64,000 nt of DNA from Rhodopseudomonas palustris (GCF_007005445.1 NZ_CP041387.1:558001-622000), one strand, 5' to 3'; shown: positions 37,547 to 48,142, counted from the first letter of the stretch. Notes: generated from the letters alone by a model not told the origin. Numbers and translations are program-made.

Positions 37547-39325
37547 TCAACTGACGGCGGCAGCCGGCGCCGAACGCGGGTCGGGCACCGCCTGCAGCGA
37601 CGTTCCGCTCGCCGCCGGGTGAGCCGCGAGCGACTTGCGCAGCACTTCGTCCTTCGGGCCGAAAGCCTGCACCTGGCCGGCCGCCAAGGTCAGCACCAGA
37701 TCGACCGCGGCGAGCGCCGCCGGCCGATGCGCGATGATGACGGCGATGCCGCCGCGCGCGCGAACGCGCCGGATCGCGTCGGTCAACGCAGCATCGCCTT
37801 CGGCGTCCAGGCTCGAATTCGGCTCGTCGAGCACGACCATGAACGGATCCTTGTACAGCGCACGCGCCAGCGCGATCCGCTGACGCTGGCCGCCGGACAG
37901 CGTGGCGCCGGCTTCGCCGATCCGCATCTCGAACCCCTTCGGGAGCTTCAGGATCATGTCGTAAGCGCCGGCGACCTTCGCCGCCGCGATCACGGCGGCC
38001 TCGTCGATCTCGGGATCGAAGCGCGCGATATTCTCCGCCACCGTGCCGTCGAACAATTCGACGTCCTGGGGCAGATAGCCGATCATGCCGCCGCGGCTTT
38101 CCGCCGGCCACTGATCGAGAGTGGCGCCGTCGAGACGAATCTCGCCGCGTGCGATCGGCCATATTCCGACCAGCGCCCGCGCCAGCGTCGACTTTCCGGC
38201 GGCCGATGGGCCGATGATGCCGACGGCCTGTCCGGCCTCGAGGGCGAACGAGGCGCCGTGCACGATCGCGCTGGTGCCGCCCGGCGCCGCGATCGTCACC
38301 TGATCGACCGTGAGGCTGCTGACGGCGCGCTCGGGCGCCACCTCGGGGGCCGGAGCGTCGCCGCTGCCCAGCGCCGCGCGCAATCGTTGCCACGCCTGTC
38401 GCGCGCCGAGGAACGGACGCCAGATCGAAATCGCCAGCTCGACCGGGGCGAGCGCACGGCTGCCCATGATCGACGCCGCGATCATCACGCCGCCGCTGGC
38501 GAGGCCCTCGATCACCAAGTACGCGCCGATGCCGAGCAGCGCCGATTGCAGCATGAACCGCAGCGTCTTGGACAATGCGCCGAGCGATCCGGCGATATCG
38601 GCGTTGCGCTGCTGGGCGGCGACTAGATCGTCGTTGGCGACGGCGATCCGCGCGATCAGTCGCCGCTCCATTCCGAGCGCAGCGACGATCTCGGCATTGC
38701 GCCGGCCGGCTTCCAACTGGATGCCGCGGATCGCGCCGGCGCGCGAGGAGTCGCGAGTTGGGGCGCGGGTCAGCAACTCGGTGAGCAGCGCGATCCCGAA
38801 CAGCAGCACGGCGCCCGCGACCAGCGTCCAGCCGAGATAGGGATGCAGCAGGAAGCAGCCCGCGAGATAAAGCGGCATCCAAGGCAGATCGAACAACGTC
38901 GTCGGACCGAAACCGGACAGGAACGATCGCACCGAATCCAGATCGTGCGACAACTGCAGGCCGCGATTGGCGCCGCCACCTCGCAGCGGTCCGCGCACGA
39001 TGTTGCAGACGACCGGTTGCCATAGCGCTGCGTGCAACGCCGATCCGATCCGGGTCAGAATCCGCTGGCGCAGCAAGTCGAACAGGCCCTGCAGCGCATA
39101 GGCTGCCGCCACCGCAATCGACAGTGCGATCAGGGTCGGCGCGCTGTGCGAAGGGATGACCCGATCATACACCTGCAACATGTAGATCGAGCCGGTGAGC
39201 ATCAGCAGATTGAGCACCGCCGAAAACAGTCCGACCGCCAGAAAGGCGCTCGTGCACGAGGCGATCGCGGTGGAGGGGAGGTCCCGAGACGCGTTTGGCG
39301 GCGGGGCTGACGATACTGCGGTCAT
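37547..39325 (-). CDS. Type I secretion ABC exporter (PrtD type)
   Basis: The 592-residue protein has six transmembrane helices in an N-terminal permease domain (about 20-300, SAVLNLLMLTGSIYMLQVYD, LFDLPWMPLYLAGCFLLHPY) and a C-terminal ATPase domain with Walker A IGPSAAGKSTLARAL, signature TLSGGQRQRIALARAL and Walker B MVVLDEPNSSLD. There is no N-terminal peptidase-like domain, as in PrtD/LapB-free exporters of RTX proteins with uncleaved C-terminal signals. Start ATG at 39325; an ATG at 39358 is possible. It is divergent from the RTX nuclease gene and preceded by a PHO-box-like site at 39394-39411. Confidence 0.92.
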   Translation of the reverse strand: MTAVSSAPPPNASRDLPSTAIASCTSAFLAVGLFSAVLNLLMLTGSIYMLQVYDRVIPSHSAPTLIALSIAVAAAYALQGLFDLLRQRILTRIGSALHAALWQPVVCNIVRGPLRGGGANRGLQLSHDLDSVRSFLSGFGPTTLFDLPWMPLYLAGCFLLHPYLGWTLVAGAVLLFGIALLTELLTRAPTRDSSRAGAIRGIQLEAGRRNAEIVAALGMERRLIARIAVANDDLVAAQQRNADIAGSLGALSKTLRFMLQSALLGIGAYLVIEGLASGGVMIAASIMGSRALAPVELAISIWRPFLGARQAWQRLRAALGSGDAPAPEVAPERAVSSLTVDQVTIAAPGGTSAIVHGASFALEAGQAVGIIGPSAAGKSTLARALVGIWPIARGEIRLDGATLDQWPAESRGGMIGYLPQDVELFDGTVAENIARFDPEIDEAAVIAAAKVAGAYDMILKLPKGFEMRIGEAGATLSGGQRQRIALARALYKDPFMVVLDEPNSSLDAEGDAALTDAIRRVRARGGIAVIIAHRPAALAAVDLVLTLAAGQVQAFGPKDEVLRKSLAAHPAASGTSLQAVPDPRSAPAAAVS

Positions 39326-39393
39326 GATACTCAATTCGGAACGACGTCGGACCGTCATGGCCGATCGCGGTCGGCGTTCGTTAGCGGGCTTCA

Positions 39394-39411
39394 ACGTCAG
39401 TCACATGACAG
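39394..39411 (-). promoter_or_regulatory. Candidate PHO box upstream of the type I exporter
   Basis: On the minus strand: CTGTCAT-GTGA-CTGACGT, two 7-base direct repeats at the 11-base spacing of PhoB sites. The first half is the perfect consensus (CTGTCAT), the second differs at three positions. It lies 69 bases before the ABC exporter start. A following -10 is not convincing. Confidence 0.45.
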
Positions 39412-39690
39412 GTCGGATCGCCGCGGAAATCGCAGGGCTCGCGTCGTAGTCCGGTGCCCTGCGACCAAACGCCGCCCCCGCCGTGCGCACGACGTCGTTT
39501 CGGTCCGCCGTCGAAGCCGAGCCGTCGGGGCTGTCGCGATGCCGGGCAGCCGACAGTAACGCGATGAATCGTCCGGGAATTGTCGCAGGAGCGAAGCCGA
39601 ACCCGCTGCGCGGTTCGAAGCTGTTAGTTCGTTCGTTCGGCGGCATCGATGAAACGTCGCAAGTTGTGACTTCGTCGTCCCGTAAAGAGC

Positions 39691-39708
39691 CGGTCACCGA
39701 TCTGTAAC
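39691..39708 (+). promoter_or_regulatory. Candidate PHO box upstream of the RTX nuclease
   Basis: CGGTCAC-CGAT-CTGTAAC on the plus strand has the PhoB layout of two 7-base direct repeats spaced by four bases; most consensus positions of CTGTNAY are kept. A TATCAA at about 39720 is a possible -10, eleven bases after the box, as PhoB-dependent promoters have. It lies 128 bases before the start codon. The rest of 39412-39835 shows no gene. Confidence 0.5.
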
Positions 39709-39835
39709 CGTTCGCATTCTATCAACCCGACATTAACGTCTTGTTAACCAACCGTCCGTCCTGGACCGCGCCCTCGCGCCTGCCGTGAGGCGGTGATCTG
39801 CGACGCCTTTCTCTCATGCGCTGGAGTGGCGATAC

Positions 39836-42800
39836 ATGTCGACGACCCCTCATATCCTGGCGAACGGCGATTTTGTGCAGGATTGGTCCAACACCGGCTT
39901 GATCACGATCGACGACAATTGGAGCGACGTCGCGTCGATCGTCGGCTATCTCGGCGACATCAACGCAGGCACTCCCACTGCTGTGGACCCGCGCTCGCTG
40001 ACCGCGGCCGATCTCGGCGCAGTCGACGTGCTCGCCAACCAGACCGCGCCGAATACGCTGACCAATGGTGGTGTTGCCGAATTCCAGATCGCGAATCCGA
40101 CCATTGCGCTGAACGGCTCGGGAACCGCCGACGCGCCGAGCCTGGTGATCCATCTGGATGCGACCGGCCGGCAGGACGTGCGATTGAGCTTCAACGCGCG
40201 CGATATCGACGGCAGCACGGACGACGCGCTTCAGTCGGTCGCGGTGCAGTACCGGCTCGGTTCGAGCGGGCCGTGGACCAACGTGGCCGGCGGCTACGCG
40301 GCCGACGTGACCACCAAGGGCGCCGCGACCCAGGTCACGCCGTTCGATCTGCTTCTCCCGGCCGAGGTCAACGGCCGCAGCGATCTGCAGGTTCGGGTGC
40401 TGACAACGAATGCGGCCGGCAACGACGAGTGGGTCGGGATCGACGACATCCGCGTCACCAGTTCGTCGCCGTCGCCGGTCGAAACCCAAAGCGTCGCCTT
40501 CGCGTCGGGCTCGATTGCGGTGTCGCACGACGAGGGCAACACCGGATCGACCCTGTTCCAATTCACCGTCGATCGCAGCGGCGGCACCACTGGCGACGTT
40601 GCGTTCTCCGGCTCGATCGCGTCGAATCAGGCCGACGCGGCCGATTTCGTTGGCGGCAAGCCGGTCAGCTTCAGCGGCACCATCCCGGCCGGGCAGCAGT
40701 CCGCGGTCGTGACCATTGCAGTGGCCGGCGACACGGCTGACGAAGCCAACGAGACCTTCACGCTGACGCTGGACAATGTCGCCAATTCCGCATCCGTCGC
40801 CACCACGATCGGCAGCGCCGCGACGGCGACCGGCACGATCGTCAACGACGATGTCGGCATCACCAAGATCAGCGCGATCCAGGGCGAAGGCGCCAGCAGC
40901 GCGATGGTCGGCCAGACCGTCACCGTCGACGCCATCGTGGTCGGCGACTTCCAGAACGGCGACTCCGACAACAGCCGCAACCTCAACGGCTTCTATCTCC
41001 AGGAGGAAATCACCGATTCGGACGGTAATGTCCGGACCTCCGAGGCGATCTTCGTGTATGGCGGCTCGACCGACGTCCAGATCGGCGACCGCGTCCGTGT
41101 CACCGGCACGGTCAACGAATATTTCGGCCTGACCCAGCTCGTCGCCAGCAGCATCGCGGTCGTGCAGGCCGGCGCGGTGTCGGACATCAGCTCAATGGCG
41201 ACCGCGATCGACCTCCCGAGCGTCGGTACCACGCTGAGCCAGGACGGTGACTACCAGCCCGATCTCGAAGCCTATGAAGGCATGCTGGTCACCATCCCGC
41301 AGACCCTGACCATCACCGAGCAGTACAATCTCGATCGCTTCAACGAGATCAAGCTGGTGGCCGGCGACCGTCCCGAGCAGTTCACCCAAGAGAACGCGCC
41401 CGACGCCGCCGCCTATCAGGCCTATCTGGCCGAGCTCGGCGCCCGCACCATTACCTATGACGACGGCCTCAACACCCAGAACGAGTCGATCACCAATCTC
41501 GACGGTTTCGGCCCGGTCTACAACACCGACACCGCGCCGCGGATGGGCGACACCATCACCGGCCTGACCGGCGTGCTCGACTATCAGTGGGCCGGCAATT
41601 CGACCTCGGGCGCGACCTGGCGGATCCGGTCGGCCGAGGACGGCACCAACACCTTCGTCGACAGCGCGACGCCGCGCACCGCGGCGCCCGACGACGTCGG
41701 CGGCACGCTGAAAGTGGCCAGCTTCAACGTCCTCAACTACTTCAAGACGCTCGATGTCGGCCCGGCCACCACTGCGATCGGCGAGGATCCGCGCGGCGCC
41801 GACAGCGCCGCCGAGTTGGCGCGGCAGACCACCAAGCTGGTCAACACCATCCTGAAGATGGACGTCGACGTGCTGGCGCTGACCGAACTCGAAAACGACT
41901 TCCTTCCCGGCTCCTCCGGCAACGCGATCGAATATCTGGTCGCCCAGCTCAACGCCGAGGCCGGCGCGGGCACCTATGCGTGGGTCAACCCCGGCCAACA
42001 ATTCGTCGGTGGCGACGCCATCGCGGTCGGTTTCATCTATCGCACCGCCGACGTGAAGATCGCGGACGGCACCACCATCGAGATCCTCAACGACTCCGAT
42101 CTCCCCGGGCTCGGCCTCTCCGGCCTGCTCAGCCAGAGCACGGTCGGGCAGATCTTCGACGGCGAGAACACCAGCCGCAACGCGCTCGCGGTGACCTTCG
42201 AGCAGATCTCCACTGGCGAGACCTTCACGGCGATCGCCAATCACCTCAAATCCAAGAGCGGCACCGGCACCGGCGCCGACGCCGATCAGGGTGACGGCCA
42301 GGGCAACTGGCAGAATCAGCGCGAACTGGCGACCGTCGCCCTGACCGCTTGGGCGCAGAGCGATCCGACCGGCTCGGGCGACAGCGACGTGCTGCTGCTC
42401 GGCGACTTCAACGGCTACGCCAAGGAGCAGTCGATCGGCCTGCTCGAGGGCGCCGGCTACGAGAACCTGCAGACCCGCGAGGATGGCGCCTATTCCTACG
42501 TCTTCGACGGCCAGACCGGCACGCTCGACTACGCCTTCGCCAACGACAGCATGGCGTCGCAGATCACCGGCGTGACCACCTGGCACATCAATGCCGACGA
42601 AGCCGATGCGCTCGACTACAACACCGACTACGGTCGTGACACCGCGATCTTCGACGGCACTCAGCCGGTGCGGGTGTCGGACCACGATCCGGTCATCATC
42701 GGGCTCGATCTCGGCGACGATCTGTCCGACGTGGCCTACACGCTGCAAATCCTGCACGCCTCCGATTTCGAAGCGGGCCTCAATGCGGTGGGTCGCGCCG

Positions 42801-45800
42801 GCAATTTCGCGGCTATCGTCGACTATCTGGAAGACACCTACGAGAACTCGATCACGCTGTCGTCGGGCGACAATTTCATCCCGAGCCCGTTCTTCAGCGC
42901 CGGCAGCGACGCCTCGCTGAAGGAGGTCTACGAGACCGCGCTCGAGACCTATTACGGCCTCGCCGCCGGCACCCTGAACATCTCTCCCGGCTTCGGCACC
43001 GCCGACATTTCGATGCTCAACATCATCGGCATCCAGGCGTCGGCGATCGGCAATCACGAGTTCGACGCCGGCACCAATCCGTTCGCGGCGATCATCCGCC
43101 AGACCGGCAGCTTCCCCGGCGCGCAGTTCCCCTATCTGTCGGCGAACCTGGACTTCTCGGGCGACTCGAACCTCTCCGGTCTCTACACCAGCACGATCCA
43201 GGACGCCGCCAACTACACCGGCTTCCCGCCGGCCGCAGGCATCGGCAAGAAGATCGCGCCGGCCACCATCATCGAGGAAGGCGGCGAAAGGATCGGCGTG
43301 GTCGGTGCGACCACACAGATCGTCCAGAGCATCTCGTCGACCGGCGGCGTCGAAGTGATCGGCGACAATGTCGACGACATGGCGGCGCTGGCGGCGATCC
43401 TGCAGCCGACGATCGACGGATTGCTGGCGCAGGGCATCAACAAGATCATTCTGGTGAGCCACCTGCAGCAGCTCGCGCTGGAAAAGGCACTGGCGCCGCT
43501 GTTGCACGGCGTCGACGTCATCATCGCCGGCGGCTCGCACACGCTGCTGGCCGACGAGACCGACGTTCTCCGCGCCGGCGACGCCGCGGCGGACACCTAT
43601 CCGATCGTCACCGCCAATGCCGACGGCAACACCACGCTGATCGTCAACACCTCCGGCGAGTACTCCTATGTCGGCCGGCTGGTAGTCGATTTCGATGCCC
43701 AGGGCAACGTGATCTACACCGCCAACTCCGCAGTCAACGGCGCCTATGCCAGCACCGAAGAAGTGGTGAGTTCGCTGTACGACGGCAGCACCACGGTCGA
43801 CGTCGACAATGACGGCGACGTCGATGCCGACGACGCCGATCCGTTCGCGGAGGGCAGCCGCGGCGATCTGGTCAACGATATCGCTCAGGCGGTGGGCGGG
43901 GTCATCGACGCGCAGGACGGCAACATCTTCGGCAAGACTGACGTCTATCTCGAAGGTCGCCGTAGCGAGGTTCGCACCGAGGAAACCAATCTCGGCAACC
44001 TCTCCGCCGACGCCAACCTCTGGTACGCCCAGAAGGTCGATCCCGCCGTGCTGGTGTCGATCAAGAACGGCGGAGGCGTCCGCGACTCGATCGGCTACGT
44101 CTATGCGGTCGGCGGCGACGCGGTGGAGAACCCGCCGCTGGCGAACGCCAGTGTCGGCAAGGAGGCGGGCGACGTCTCGCAGCTCGACATCGCCAATTCG
44201 CTTCGCTTCAACAACGCGCTGTCGATGGTGACGGTGACCGCCGATCAACTGCTCAAGGTGCTTGAGCACGCGGTCGCGGCCACGACGGCGACCGCCACCC
44301 CCGGCCAGTTCGCTCAGGTCGGCGGCATCGCGTTCTCGTTCGACAAGGACTTCCCGGTCGGCGATCGCGTGCAGTCGGCGGCGCTGATAGATGAGAGCGG
44401 ACGGCTGGTGCTGACGCTGGTGGAAAACGGCGAGCTCGCCGTCGATCCGAACATGGCGATCCGGGTCGTGACCCTCAGCTTCCTGCTCACCGGTGGCGAC
44501 GGATATCCGTTCGCCAGCTTCATCGCGGCCAATCCTGCGTTCGCCAATGTGGTGAACCTGACCCCGGATCTGGTGCCCGACGCCGGACAGCGGGCGAACT
44601 TCGCCGCCGAGGGTACCGAGCAGGACGCCTTCGCCGAATACATGGCGGCGAAGTACTCCGAGACGGCCTATGGCGAGGCCGACACCGACCGTGCCCACGA
44701 CACCCGCATTCAGAACCTGGACTACCGGACCGATACCGTGCTGCTCAGCATGCCGGTCGATCTGGCCGGCGACGAGGGCGACAACGAGCTCACCGGCTCG
44801 TCCGGTGATGATCGGCTGGCCGGCCTCGGCGGAGACGACGTGCTGATCGGGCTCGGCGGCGATGACAATCTCGACGGCGGCGAGGGCGACGACACCCTGG
44901 ACGGCGGTGAGGGCGACGACGTCCTGGCGGGCGGCGCCGGCGATGATACGCTCGACGGCGGAGCCGGCGACGATCGTCTGGCGGGCGACGAGGGTGACGA
45001 CACCCTGCTCGGCGGCGATGGTGACGACGTCCTGATCGGTGGCGACGGTTACGACACGCTGCAGGGCGGTGCCGGCAACGACGAACTCGTGGCCGGAGAA
45101 GGCGACAGCGCGGACGGCGGTGACGGTGACGACCTGATCGTCGTCTCGACCGACGATGGCATTCCGACGTCGATCGACGGCGGCGACGGCAACGACACCG
45201 TCAAGCTGATCGGCAGTGGCACCGGTTCGCTCGCCGCGACGCTCGACGTCGAGAATCTGCGGGTGGCCGAAGGCAACTGGTCGGTGGCGGGATCGGAGGC
45301 TTACGATCGCGTCTCCGTCCAGCAAGGCGCGACGTTGAACTCCAGCATCGTGGTGGATCACAATGACCGCATCGTGATCGAGGCGGGCGGAAAGCTCGGC
45401 GTATCCGGAAACGCCCTCGTCTGGCAGGGCGGCGGCGATGCGATCGTCGACAATGCCGGCGAGATCGACGGTTCGACCCGGGCGCTCACCACCGCCGCGG
45501 GGGCGACCGGCTCGCTGACGCTCAACAACGCCGCAGGCGGCGCGGTCCGCGGCACGGTGACCCCGCAGCAGGCCGGGCAGGCCGACGCGACCATCACCAT
45601 CAACAACGCCGGCCTGATCGAAGCCGCCGGCCGCGTGCTCGACTTCCGCAGCTTCGACACCAACGGCGCCTCGGCGGTGATCAACAACCTGGCCGGCGGC
45701 ATCATCCGCCAGCACGGCACCAACACCGACGTGATCCGCCCCGGCAATGACGGCGTCGTCAACAACTGGGGCACGATCACGACCGACGCGAGCTTCGTCG

Positions 45801-48142
45801 GCGGCGGTGATCTGATCGACTTCCAGAGCGACACCGGCGGCAAGGTCACCAACTATGCCGGCGGTTTGCTGGAAGGCGCGCGCCATACCGTGACCGGCGA
45901 CAATGCCGTTACCGTGGTCAACCACGGCACCATGATCGGCCGCAACGGCTCGGCGGTGAATCTCGATACCGACGGGTCGCTCGCCCAGAAGGCGTTCATT
46001 ACCAACTACGGCGTGATGGAAGGCCGATCGGCAGAGTTGTCCGACAGCGACGGCGACGCCATCGACGTCGATGGTCTGGTGCAGGTGCTGAACTACGGCA
46101 AGATCTCGGGCCTCGGCGCCGAAGGCTATCACGACGGTGAACCGAACGTCTCCGAGGCGATCGCAATCGGCGGCGGCGACATCGTCAACAATGCGACCGG
46201 CGAGATCTACGGCTACGGCCGTGCGATCCAGGTCGACAACTCCAGCAACAGCAATGCTCTGGGGGCGACGATCATCGTCAACGACGGTCTGATCAAGGGC
46301 GACGGCCGAGGGCCTGAAGGGGTCTCGGCAGCTGACGCTGCCCGGTTCGACCTCCGCGGCAACGAGGCGATCAACCTCGTCGGCGATTATGAGGACTTCG
46401 TCGGCAACAACGCGTCGGGCCGGATCGTCGGCGGCATCTCGATGGGCGGCGGCCGCGACACTCTGAACAACTCAGGGTCAATCGTCGCGACTGGCGGTTC
46501 GGCGATCGACATGGGGGCCGGGAATGACCAGGTCAACCTCTATGTCGGCGCCGCGGTGATCGGCACAATCCTGCTCGGCGCCGGTGACGACGTCGCGCTC
46601 TCGACCGCCGCAGGCGGCTTCGTGATCGATGGTGGGGCCGGCAGCGATACCATCGCCATGGACTACACCTATGGCGGCGACGACGTGCTTGTCGGCGGTG
46701 ACGGTGATGATTACATCTACGCCGGCGCCGGCAACGATCAGCTCGATGGCGGGGCCGACAACGACACCTTGTTCGGCAACGATGGCGACGATCTGATCAG
46801 GGGCGGTGCCGGTGACGACACCATCGATGGCGGCGCCGGCGCGGACACCGCGACCTACGCCGGCAACTTCGCCGGATACGCGACGTCGTTGAACACCGAC
46901 GGCTCGCTCATCGTCACCGATCAGGCCGGCACCGACGGCGCCGACAAGCTGAGCAATATCGAGCAACTCGTGTTCACCGACGGCGCTTGGACACTGCGCA
47001 CGGGTACCGACGGCAATGATACGATCGCCGGCGGCACGGGCAACGATCTGGTGTTCGGCGGCGCCGGCAACGACACGTTCATCGGCGGCTATGGTCTCGA
47101 CCGCTACGATGGCGGCGCCGGTGACGACACCATCGACTACAGCCTGATCGACTTCAGGCTGACGGTCGATCTCGGCGCCGGACGGGCTTACTATCCCGAC
47201 TACCTGCCGGGTGCGGACCATCTGTTCAGCGTCGAGAATGCCATTGGCACGGCGTTTGGCGATACTCTGATCGGCACGGACGGGGCCAATGTGCTGAACG
47301 GTGGCCTCGGGGACGATCTGCTGTTCGGCGGTGCCGGCAACGACACCCTGATCGGCGGCGGCGGCGACGACGTGCTGCGCGGTGGCTCCGGCGACGACAG
47401 CATCGACGGCGGCGCCGGCTTCGATACGCTCGACCTGTCCGACGCCACCGGGGCCGTGACCATCAGCTTCACGGCCGGTACCGCGACCGGTGCAGGCATC
47501 GGTACCGACCACTTCACCGGCATCGAGAGCTTCGTCCTCGGCGAGGGGGCGGATCGTGTCACCGGTGGCAACGGCGCCGATGTGATCAACGGCGGCGGCG
47601 GCAACGACGTCATCGCCGGCGGCGCCGGCAACGACAAGCTGTTCGGTGGTGCCGGTGACGACAGCCTCGACGGCGGCTCGGGCGACGATGTCGTCGACGG
47701 CGGCATCGGCAACGACACGCTGAAGGGCGGCTCTGGCGTCGATATCATCTCCGGCGGCGATGGCAACGACGATATCGATGGCGGTTCGGAGAACGATATC
47801 CTGAACGGTGGTGCCGGCAACGACATCATCAAGGGTGGCTCCGGCGCCGACATCATCACCGGCGGTGCCGGCAACGACATCCTGACCGGCGGCTCGGGGG
47901 CGGACGTGTTCGTGTTCGCGGCCGGCTTCGGCAAGGACATCGTCACCGACTTTGCTACCAAGGGCAGCTCGGCCGACGTGCTGCAGTTCTCCAGCAACAT
48001 GTTTGCGAACTTCACCGACGTGATGTCGCACACCACGCAGGTCGGCAACGACGTCGTCGTGACGCTCGATGCCGACAACAGCCTGACGCTGACCAATACG
48101 CAGATCGGCTCCCTCGCCGCAGACGATTTCCGCTTCGTCTGA
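39836..48142 (+). CDS. Giant RTX protein: extracellular nuclease plus 5'-nucleotidase
   Basis: A 2768-residue protein without a Sec signal, as expected for type I secretion. In order: an N-terminal jelly-roll-like domain (about 1-210), a Calx-beta domain (about 219-325), an OB-like domain (about 340-450), an ExeM/NucH-type endonuclease/exonuclease/phosphatase domain (about 625-960: LKVASFNVLNYF, LALTELEND, NHLKSKSGTG, LLLGDFNGY, SDHDPVIIG), a 5'-nucleotidase (about 968-1620: LQILHASDFE, LSSGDNF, IGNHEFDAG, then the substrate domain with GGGVRDS), nine-residue RTX repeats (about 1644-1755), a beta-helix-like stretch (about 1815-2260, repeated NYGxI/NNxG units), further RTX repeats (about 2262-2700) and a C-terminal secretion signal ending AADDFRFV. 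It should degrade extracellular DNA and dephosphorylate the nucleotides. Calcium binds the repeats after export. Confidence 0.9.
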   Translation: MSTTPHILANGDFVQDWSNTGLITIDDNWSDVASIVGYLGDINAGTPTAVDPRSLTAADLGAVDVLANQTAPNTLTNGGVAEFQIANPTIALNGSGTADAPSLVIHLDATGRQDVRLSFNARDIDGSTDDALQSVAVQYRLGSSGPWTNVAGGYAADVTTKGAATQVTPFDLLLPAEVNGRSDLQVRVLTTNAAGNDEWVGIDDIRVTSSSPSPVETQSVAFASGSIAVSHDEGNTGSTLFQFTVDRSGGTTGDVAFSGSIASNQADAADFVGGKPVSFSGTIPAGQQSAVVTIAVAGDTADEANETFTLTLDNVANSASVATTIGSAATATGTIVNDDVGITKISAIQGEGASSAMVGQTVTVDAIVVGDFQNGDSDNSRNLNGFYLQEEITDSDGNVRTSEAIFVYGGSTDVQIGDRVRVTGTVNEYFGLTQLVASSIAVVQAGAVSDISSMATAIDLPSVGTTLSQDGDYQPDLEAYEGMLVTIPQTLTITEQYNLDRFNEIKLVAGDRPEQFTQENAPDAAAYQAYLAELGARTITYDDGLNTQNESITNLDGFGPVYNTDTAPRMGDTITGLTGVLDYQWAGNSTSGATWRIRSAEDGTNTFVDSATPRTAAPDDVGGTLKVASFNVLNYFKTLDVGPATTAIGEDPRGADSAAELARQTTKLVNTILKMDVDVLALTELENDFLPGSSGNAIEYLVAQLNAEAGAGTYAWVNPGQQFVGGDAIAVGFIYRTADVKIADGTTIEILNDSDLPGLGLSGLLSQSTVGQIFDGENTSRNALAVTFEQISTGETFTAIANHLKSKSGTGTGADADQGDGQGNWQNQRELATVALTAWAQSDPTGSGDSDVLLLGDFNGYAKEQSIGLLEGAGYENLQTREDGAYSYVFDGQTGTLDYAFANDSMASQITGVTTWHINADEADALDYNTDYGRDTAIFDGTQPVRVSDHDPVIIGLDLGDDLSDVAYTLQILHASDFEAGLNAVGRAGNFAAIVDYLEDTYENSITLSSGDNFIPSPFFSAGSDASLKEVYETALETYYGLAAGTLNISPGFGTADISMLNIIGIQASAIGNHEFDAGTNPFAAIIRQTGSFPGAQFPYLSANLDFSGDSNLSGLYTSTIQDAANYTGFPPAAGIGKKIAPATIIEEGGERIGVVGATTQIVQSISSTGGVEVIGDNVDDMAALAAILQPTIDGLLAQGINKIILVSHLQQLALEKALAPLLHGVDVIIAGGSHTLLADETDVLRAGDAAADTYPIVTANADGNTTLIVNTSGEYSYVGRLVVDFDAQGNVIYTANSAVNGAYASTEEVVSSLYDGSTTVDVDNDGDVDADDADPFAEGSRGDLVNDIAQAVGGVIDAQDGNIFGKTDVYLEGRRSEVRTEETNLGNLSADANLWYAQKVDPAVLVSIKNGGGVRDSIGYVYAVGGDAVENPPLANASVGKEAGDVSQLDIANSLRFNNALSMVTVTADQLLKVLEHAVAATTATATPGQFAQVGGIAFSFDKDFPVGDRVQSAALIDESGRLVLTLVENGELAVDPNMAIRVVTLSFLLTGGDGYPFASFIAANPAFANVVNLTPDLVPDAGQRANFAAEGTEQDAFAEYMAAKYSETAYGEADTDRAHDTRIQNLDYRTDTVLLSMPVDLAGDEGDNELTGSSGDDRLAGLGGDDVLIGLGGDDNLDGGEGDDTLDGGEGDDVLAGGAGDDTLDGGAGDDRLAGDEGDDTLLGGDGDDVLIGGDGYDTLQGGAGNDELVAGEGDSADGGDGDDLIVVSTDDGIPTSIDGGDGNDTVKLIGSGTGSLAATLDVENLRVAEGNWSVAGSEAYDRVSVQQGATLNSSIVVDHNDRIVIEAGGKLGVSGNALVWQGGGDAIVDNAGEIDGSTRALTTAAGATGSLTLNNAAGGAVRGTVTPQQAGQADATITINNAGLIEAAGRVLDFRSFDTNGASAVINNLAGGIIRQHGTNTDVIRPGNDGVVNNWGTITTDASFVGGGDLIDFQSDTGGKVTNYAGGLLEGARHTVTGDNAVTVVNHGTMIGRNGSAVNLDTDGSLAQKAFITNYGVMEGRSAELSDSDGDAIDVDGLVQVLNYGKISGLGAEGYHDGEPNVSEAIAIGGGDIVNNATGEIYGYGRAIQVDNSSNSNALGATIIVNDGLIKGDGRGPEGVSAADAARFDLRGNEAINLVGDYEDFVGNNASGRIVGGISMGGGRDTLNNSGSIVATGGSAIDMGAGNDQVNLYVGAAVIGTILLGAGDDVALSTAAGGFVIDGGAGSDTIAMDYTYGGDDVLVGGDGDDYIYAGAGNDQLDGGADNDTLFGNDGDDLIRGGAGDDTIDGGAGADTATYAGNFAGYATSLNTDGSLIVTDQAGTDGADKLSNIEQLVFTDGAWTLRTGTDGNDTIAGGTGNDLVFGGAGNDTFIGGYGLDRYDGGAGDDTIDYSLIDFRLTVDLGAGRAYYPDYLPGADHLFSVENAIGTAFGDTLIGTDGANVLNGGLGDDLLFGGAGNDTLIGGGGDDVLRGGSGDDSIDGGAGFDTLDLSDATGAVTISFTAGTATGAGIGTDHFTGIESFVLGEGADRVTGGNGADVINGGGGNDVIAGGAGNDKLFGGAGDDSLDGGSGDDVVDGGIGNDTLKGGSGVDIISGGDGNDDIDGGSENDILNGGAGNDIIKGGSGADIITGGAGNDILTGGSGADVFVFAAGFGKDIVTDFATKGSSADVLQFSSNMFANFTDVMSHTTQVGNDVVVTLDADNSLTLTNTQIGSLAADDFRFV

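Noticed and set aside
41192..46132. A 1646-residue open frame on the minus strand inside the RTX nuclease gene
   Set aside because: It is antisense to a gene with clear domains; its composition (Val, Gly, Arg, Asp, no known motif) is what GC-rich RTX DNA gives on the opposite strand.
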